Positions 14,017 through 16,826 of a DNA stretch of 16,826 bases are shown piece after piece. The notes beneath the pieces are model-generated. The model was given only the letters and a program-made list of their open reading frames with translations. It searched no databases and was not told the DNA's origin. The first letter of the stretch is position 1; every line of letters starts with the position of its first letter. The translations under genes were made by a program, and so were the position numbers. Source of the stretch: an uncultured bacterium (GTDB taxonomy: Bacteria > Planctomycetota > UBA1135 > GCA-002686595); NCBI GenBank assembly GCA_902826945.1, contig CADEGS010000082.1, positions 1 through 16,826 on the forward strand. The letters run 5' to 3'.

Positions 14017-14630
14017 GGCGCCGCGCGCGGGCCGCGCGCGTCGCGCTGCTCCTCGCGGTGGGGCTCGGCGCGGTCGCCCTGGCGCAGCTCGCCTTCCGCG
14101 ATCCCGAGAACGTCGTCAGCGCCGCCGTGCGCGACTACCTCGCGCCGCGGCGCGCGGCGCAGCACGCCGCCGCGCTGCGCGCGGCGGCGGCCGAGTCCGG
14201 CGTGGACCCGTACCTGCTGGGCGGGCTGATGGTGGCCGAGTCGAGCGGCCGCGTCGACGCGCGCTCGGGCAAGGGCGCCCTGGGGCTGTTCCAGCTCATG
14301 CCGGTCACGGCGCGCTGGCGCGCGGAGGAGCTCGGCCTGCCCGCGCCGACGGAGGAGGCGCTGCTCTCCGACGCGCTCCTGAACGCGCGCCTGGGCGCGA
14401 ACAACCTGCGCTGGCTGCTCGACACCTACGACGGCGACGAGGAGCGCGCGCTGGTGGCCTACAACCTCGGCACCGGCGCGCTGGCGCGGCAGGTGCGCGA
14501 GATCGGGGGCTGGCCGGCGTGGCGGACGCGCGCCCAGGCGGCCGGCGACTCGGAGCTGCTGGCGTTCGCGCAGCGCGTGCTGCGCTACCGCGACCTGTTC
14601 CGCGAGCAGGGCGTGCTCGAGCCCGAGTGA
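14013..14630 (+). CDS. Lytic transglycosylase, SLT (GH23) domain, membrane-anchored
   Basis: The product has 205 residues. The N-terminus MRRRARAARVALLLAVGLGAVALAQ is basic then hydrophobic, a signal peptide or single membrane anchor. The SLT domain (about 55-200) has the catalytic glutamate in MVAESSG (E76), the KGALGLFQLMP motif (87-97) and AYNLGTGAL (149-157, the family AYNxGxG motif). The reaction expected is cleavage of the MurNAc-GlcNAc bond of peptidoglycan with formation of 1,6-anhydroMurNAc, in the periplasm. A purine-rich ribosome site (AGGAGGGGAGG, 13992-14002) precedes ATG 14013, and the ATGA overlap with the HEAT gene stop implies coupling. It is short compared with full Slt70 and is essentially a bare catalytic domain, close in plan to MltE-like enzymes. 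Confidence 0.93.
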   Translation: MRRRARAARVALLLAVGLGAVALAQLAFRDPENVVSAAVRDYLAPRRAAQHAAALRAAAAESGVDPYLLGGLMVAESSGRVDARSGKGALGLFQLMPVTARWRAEELGLPAPTEEALLSDALLNARLGANNLRWLLDTYDGDEERALVAYNLGTGALARQVREIGGWPAWRTRAQAAGDSELLAFAQRVLRYRDLFREQGVLEPE

Positions 14631-14688
14631 GGCGCGCGGTGGTCACGCGCGGCCCGGGGCGGCGTACGCTGGCGTCGAGGCGAACCCC

Positions 14689-15963
14689 TTGCACGTAGCG
14701 ATCCTCGGCAACGGCGTGACGGGCGTCAGCGCGGCGATCGAGCTGCGCCGCCTGCGGCCCGACTGGCGCATCACGATCCTCTCCGGCGAGTCGGCGCACC
14801 ACTGGTCGCGGCCGGCGCTGATGTACGTCTTCATGGGCCACATGCGCTATGCCGACACGAAGCCCTTCGAGGACTCGTTCTGGGGCGAGCGGCGGCTCGA
14901 CCTCGTGCGCGCCTGGGTGACGCGCGTGGACACCGCGCGGAAGCGCCTGGAGCTGCACGAGAAGCCGCCCGTGTCCTACGACGCGCTCCTGGTCGCGACC
15001 GGCTCGCGGCCGAACCGCTTCGGCTGGCCGGGGCAGGACCTGGACGGCGTGCAGGGGCTGTGGGGGCTGCAGGACCTGCGCACGCTCTACGCGAGCGTCG
15101 AGCGCGCGCGGCGCGCCGTGGTCGTCGGCGGCGGCCTGATCGGCATCGAGCTGGCCGAGATGCTGCACTCGCGCGGCCTGCACGTGACGATCCTCGTGCG
15201 CGAGAGCGGCTACTGGAGCAACGTCCTGCCCGGCCCCGAGTCGGCGCTGGTCGGCCGGCACGTGCGCGCGCACGGGATCGAGCTCCTGCTCGGGAGCGAG
15301 CTCGAGCGGATCGAGGACGACGGCGCCGGCCGCGCGCGCGCGGTGCGCACGAAGGACGGGCGGCGCCTGGAGTGCGAGATCGTCGGGCTGACCGCCGGCG
15401 TGTCGCCCAACCTGGAGGCGCTCGCGGGCTCGGGCATCGAGACCGGCCGCGGCGTGCTGGTGGACCGCCGGCTGCGCACGAGCGACCCCTGGGTGTGGGC
15501 GGCCGGCGACTGCGCCGAGATCCGCGGCGCTGGCCCGGGCGGCAAGAACCTCGTGCAGCAGGTCTGGTACACCGGCAAGCAGCAGGGCACCTTCGTTGCG
15601 CGCCAGATCGCGGGCGAGGAGTCGGGCGAGTACGCGCCGGGCACGTGGTTCAACTCGGCCAAGTTCCTCGACCTCGAGTACCAGGTGTACGGCCAGGTCG
15701 CTCCCGAGGGCGTGGCGCAGGAGGCGCTCTACTGGGAGCACCCGAGCGGCCGGCACGCGCTGCGCGTCGCGCACGAGGAGGGCCGCGTGGTCGGCTGCTC
15801 CACGCTCGGCCTGCGCTGGCGCCATCCGGTGTGCGAGCGCTGGATCCGCGCGCGCGCGACGACGGGCGAGGTGCTGGCGCGCCTCGAGGAGGCCTGGTTC
15901 GAGCCCGAGCTCTTCCGCCGCCACGAGGCGGCGATCCGCCGCGCCTGGCAGGGAGCGACATGA
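14689..15963 (+). CDS. NAD(P)/FAD-dependent oxidoreductase, pyridine nucleotide-disulfide class
   Basis: The product has 424 residues. The FAD-binding GNGVTG (residues 7-12) sits at the very N-terminus, ATGS (103-106) is the second FAD contact, VVVGGGLIGIELAE (144-157) is the NAD(P)-binding Rossmann motif, and WAAGDCAE (270-277) is the flavin-contacting aspartate motif. No CxxxxC redox disulfide is visible, so it is of the ferredoxin/rubredoxin-reductase or NirB-like type. The start is TTG 14689: the first strand HVAILGN begins directly after it, GAGG lies at 14677-14680 with 8-base spacing, and I find no suitable upstream ATG or GTG. Its stop overlaps the ATG of the membrane Fe-S protein (ATGA), suggesting the two exchange electrons. 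58 bases separate it from the transglycosylase gene. The electron acceptor is unknown. Confidence 0.9.
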   Translation: MHVAILGNGVTGVSAAIELRRLRPDWRITILSGESAHHWSRPALMYVFMGHMRYADTKPFEDSFWGERRLDLVRAWVTRVDTARKRLELHEKPPVSYDALLVATGSRPNRFGWPGQDLDGVQGLWGLQDLRTLYASVERARRAVVVGGGLIGIELAEMLHSRGLHVTILVRESGYWSNVLPGPESALVGRHVRAHGIELLLGSELERIEDDGAGRARAVRTKDGRRLECEIVGLTAGVSPNLEALAGSGIETGRGVLVDRRLRTSDPWVWAAGDCAEIRGAGPGGKNLVQQVWYTGKQQGTFVARQIAGEESGEYAPGTWFNSAKFLDLEYQVYGQVAPEGVAQEALYWEHPSGRHALRVAHEEGRVVGCSTLGLRWRHPVCERWIRARATTGEVLARLEEAWFEPELFRRHEAAIRRAWQGAT

Positions 15964-16826
15964 TGGACGCGCGCACGCTGGCCTACGACTTCGACGAGGA
16001 GGCGAGCGGCTTCGGCGAGCCGCGCACGCCCGAGGGCGTGGCGCCGGCGCGCGCGCGGCTGGGCGCGGGCGAGAAGGCGTCGCTCGCGCTGTGCGCGCTG
16101 GGGCTCCTGGCGCTCTGCGTGCAGGCGGCCGGCGGGCCGCTGGCGGGCACCTGGCTCGGGCTCGAGCTCTCGCTCGGCGCGCTGGCGCTCGGCGGGGCGC
16201 TCTTCTCCTGGGCGCGCGACGCCGGCAGCGAGCCCGGCATCCGCCACGACGGGACCTTCTTCGCCGGCCTGCTCGCGCGCGGTGCGCCGGGCTGGATCGC
16301 GGGCGTGGCGATGACCGCCTTCTACGTGCTCGTCTACTGGTATCCCGCCGCGCTGGGCCAGCCGGGCGAGGGCGAGCAGCCCGGCGGCCTCGTGCGCGTG
16401 GTGGATCCGCTGGCGCGCGCGCTGACCGGGCAGCCGGCCTCGCACTGGTTCCTGTACGGCGTGCTCTACACGCTCGCGATCGGCGTCTTCGGCGTGCGCA
16501 TGGCGATGAAGTACCGCCACAGCCGCTACCAGCTCGCGCGCACGGCCTCGGTCTTCCTGTGCCAGCTCGCGCTGGCGTGGTTCCTGCCGAACCTGCTCGT
16601 GCGCGCGCAGCGGCCCTACATGGAGCTCAACGGCGTCTGGCCGCTGAAGTACGACTACCTGTGGCCGGACAAGGTGGGAGAGCTGCGCGGCGCGGGCGCG
16701 CTGGGCGGCCTCCTGCTCGCGTGGGCGCTGGGCCTGGCGCTGGTCGCGACGCCGGTGCTGACGTACTTCTTCGGCAAGCGCTGGTACTGCTCGTGGGTGT
16801 GCGGCTGCGGCGGCCTGGCGGAGACG
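15960..16826 (+). CDS. Multi-pass membrane 4Fe-4S protein (polyferredoxin/NosR-NapH-like), 5' part
   Basis: The first 289 residues are in the window; the gene runs off the right edge. Hydrophobic segments lie at about 40-57, 67-83, 110-130, 160-180, 195-214 and 244-268. Directly after the last one comes KRWYCSWVCGCGGLAET (residues 273-289), a CxxxCxC cluster just after a membrane helix as in NosR/NapH/CcoG-type Fe-S membrane proteins; typical 4Fe-4S ferredoxin motifs would be expected after the cut. A role in membrane electron transfer is inferred. ATG 15960 overlaps the stop of the FAD oxidoreductase; a second ATG follows at once (15963). The coupling suggests the oxidoreductase passes electrons to or from this protein, with quinones or a periplasmic partner beyond. 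Whether it is a reductase subunit or a maturation factor cannot be told. Confidence 0.8.
   Translation, partial: MMDARTLAYDFDEEASGFGEPRTPEGVAPARARLGAGEKASLALCALGLLALCVQAAGGPLAGTWLGLELSLGALALGGALFSWARDAGSEPGIRHDGTFFAGLLARGAPGWIAGVAMTAFYVLVYWYPAALGQPGEGEQPGGLVRVVDPLARALTGQPASHWFLYGVLYTLAIGVFGVRMAMKYRHSRYQLARTASVFLCQLALAWFLPNLLVRAQRPYMELNGVWPLKYDYLWPDKVGELRGAGALGGLLLAWALGLALVATPVLTYFFGKRWYCSWVCGCGGLAET

Noticed and set aside
14632..14653. GC-only hairpin (CGCGCG stem, 14633-14638 with 14646-14651) after the transglycosylase stop as a terminator
   Set aside because: The stem is only 6 bp with no following T run; such pairings are common by chance at this GC content.

Overview
This is a very GC-rich bacterial window (I judge it close to 80% GC by eye). 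It is densely packed and holds eleven recognisable protein genes: one scrap at the left edge, nine complete genes and one cut by the right edge. There are no rRNA, tRNA or CRISPR features that I can see. LPS-type sugar and kinase genes point to a Gram-negative cell envelope. A secreted giant HEAT-repeat protein, a glycosidase-like protein without catalytic residues and a membrane polyferredoxin next to a FAD oxidoreductase fit Planctomycetota best, with Myxococcota a weaker alternative. The taxon is an inference from gene content and base composition, not from a marker gene.

Layout. (1) 3-53: last codons of a + strand gene. (2) 50-234: a short element with 22-bp perfect terminal inverted repeats, bounded by CTAG on both sides, sitting exactly between two convergent stop codons. 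It looks like a MITE-type mobile element. (3) 231-1438, minus strand: a Kdo/WaaP-type LPS kinase overlapping a hotdog acyl-CoA thioesterase. (4) 1574-7789, plus strand: a four-gene chain in which every junction is a 4-bp stop/start overlap: GT4 glycosyltransferase, WaaE-like GT2 glycosyltransferase, secreted GH113-like pseudoenzyme, and RecG helicase. (5) 7800-10851, minus strand: two tandem HDOD-GGDEF paralogues, one with a full GGEEF active site and one with a wrecked active site but an intact c-di-GMP inhibitory site. (6) 11014-16826, plus strand: a secreted 1000-residue HEAT-repeat protein overlapping a lytic transglycosylase, then an NAD(P)/FAD oxidoreductase overlapping a multi-pass membrane Fe-S protein that runs off the window.

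How the parts may work together. Regions 3 and 4 are divergent from a shared 135-bp promoter region and look like one LPS-core locus, with recG carried as the last gene. Region 5 looks like a two-protein c-di-GMP module: one predicted diguanylate cyclase and one predicted c-di-GMP-binding, non-catalytic partner. Region 6 joins an envelope/peptidoglycan pair to a redox pair. Six of the eight same-strand junctions in the window are 4-bp ATGA or GTGA overlaps, so translational coupling seems to be the normal mode here. Because of the extreme GC content, very long open frames occur antisense to the real genes; I treated these as artefacts.
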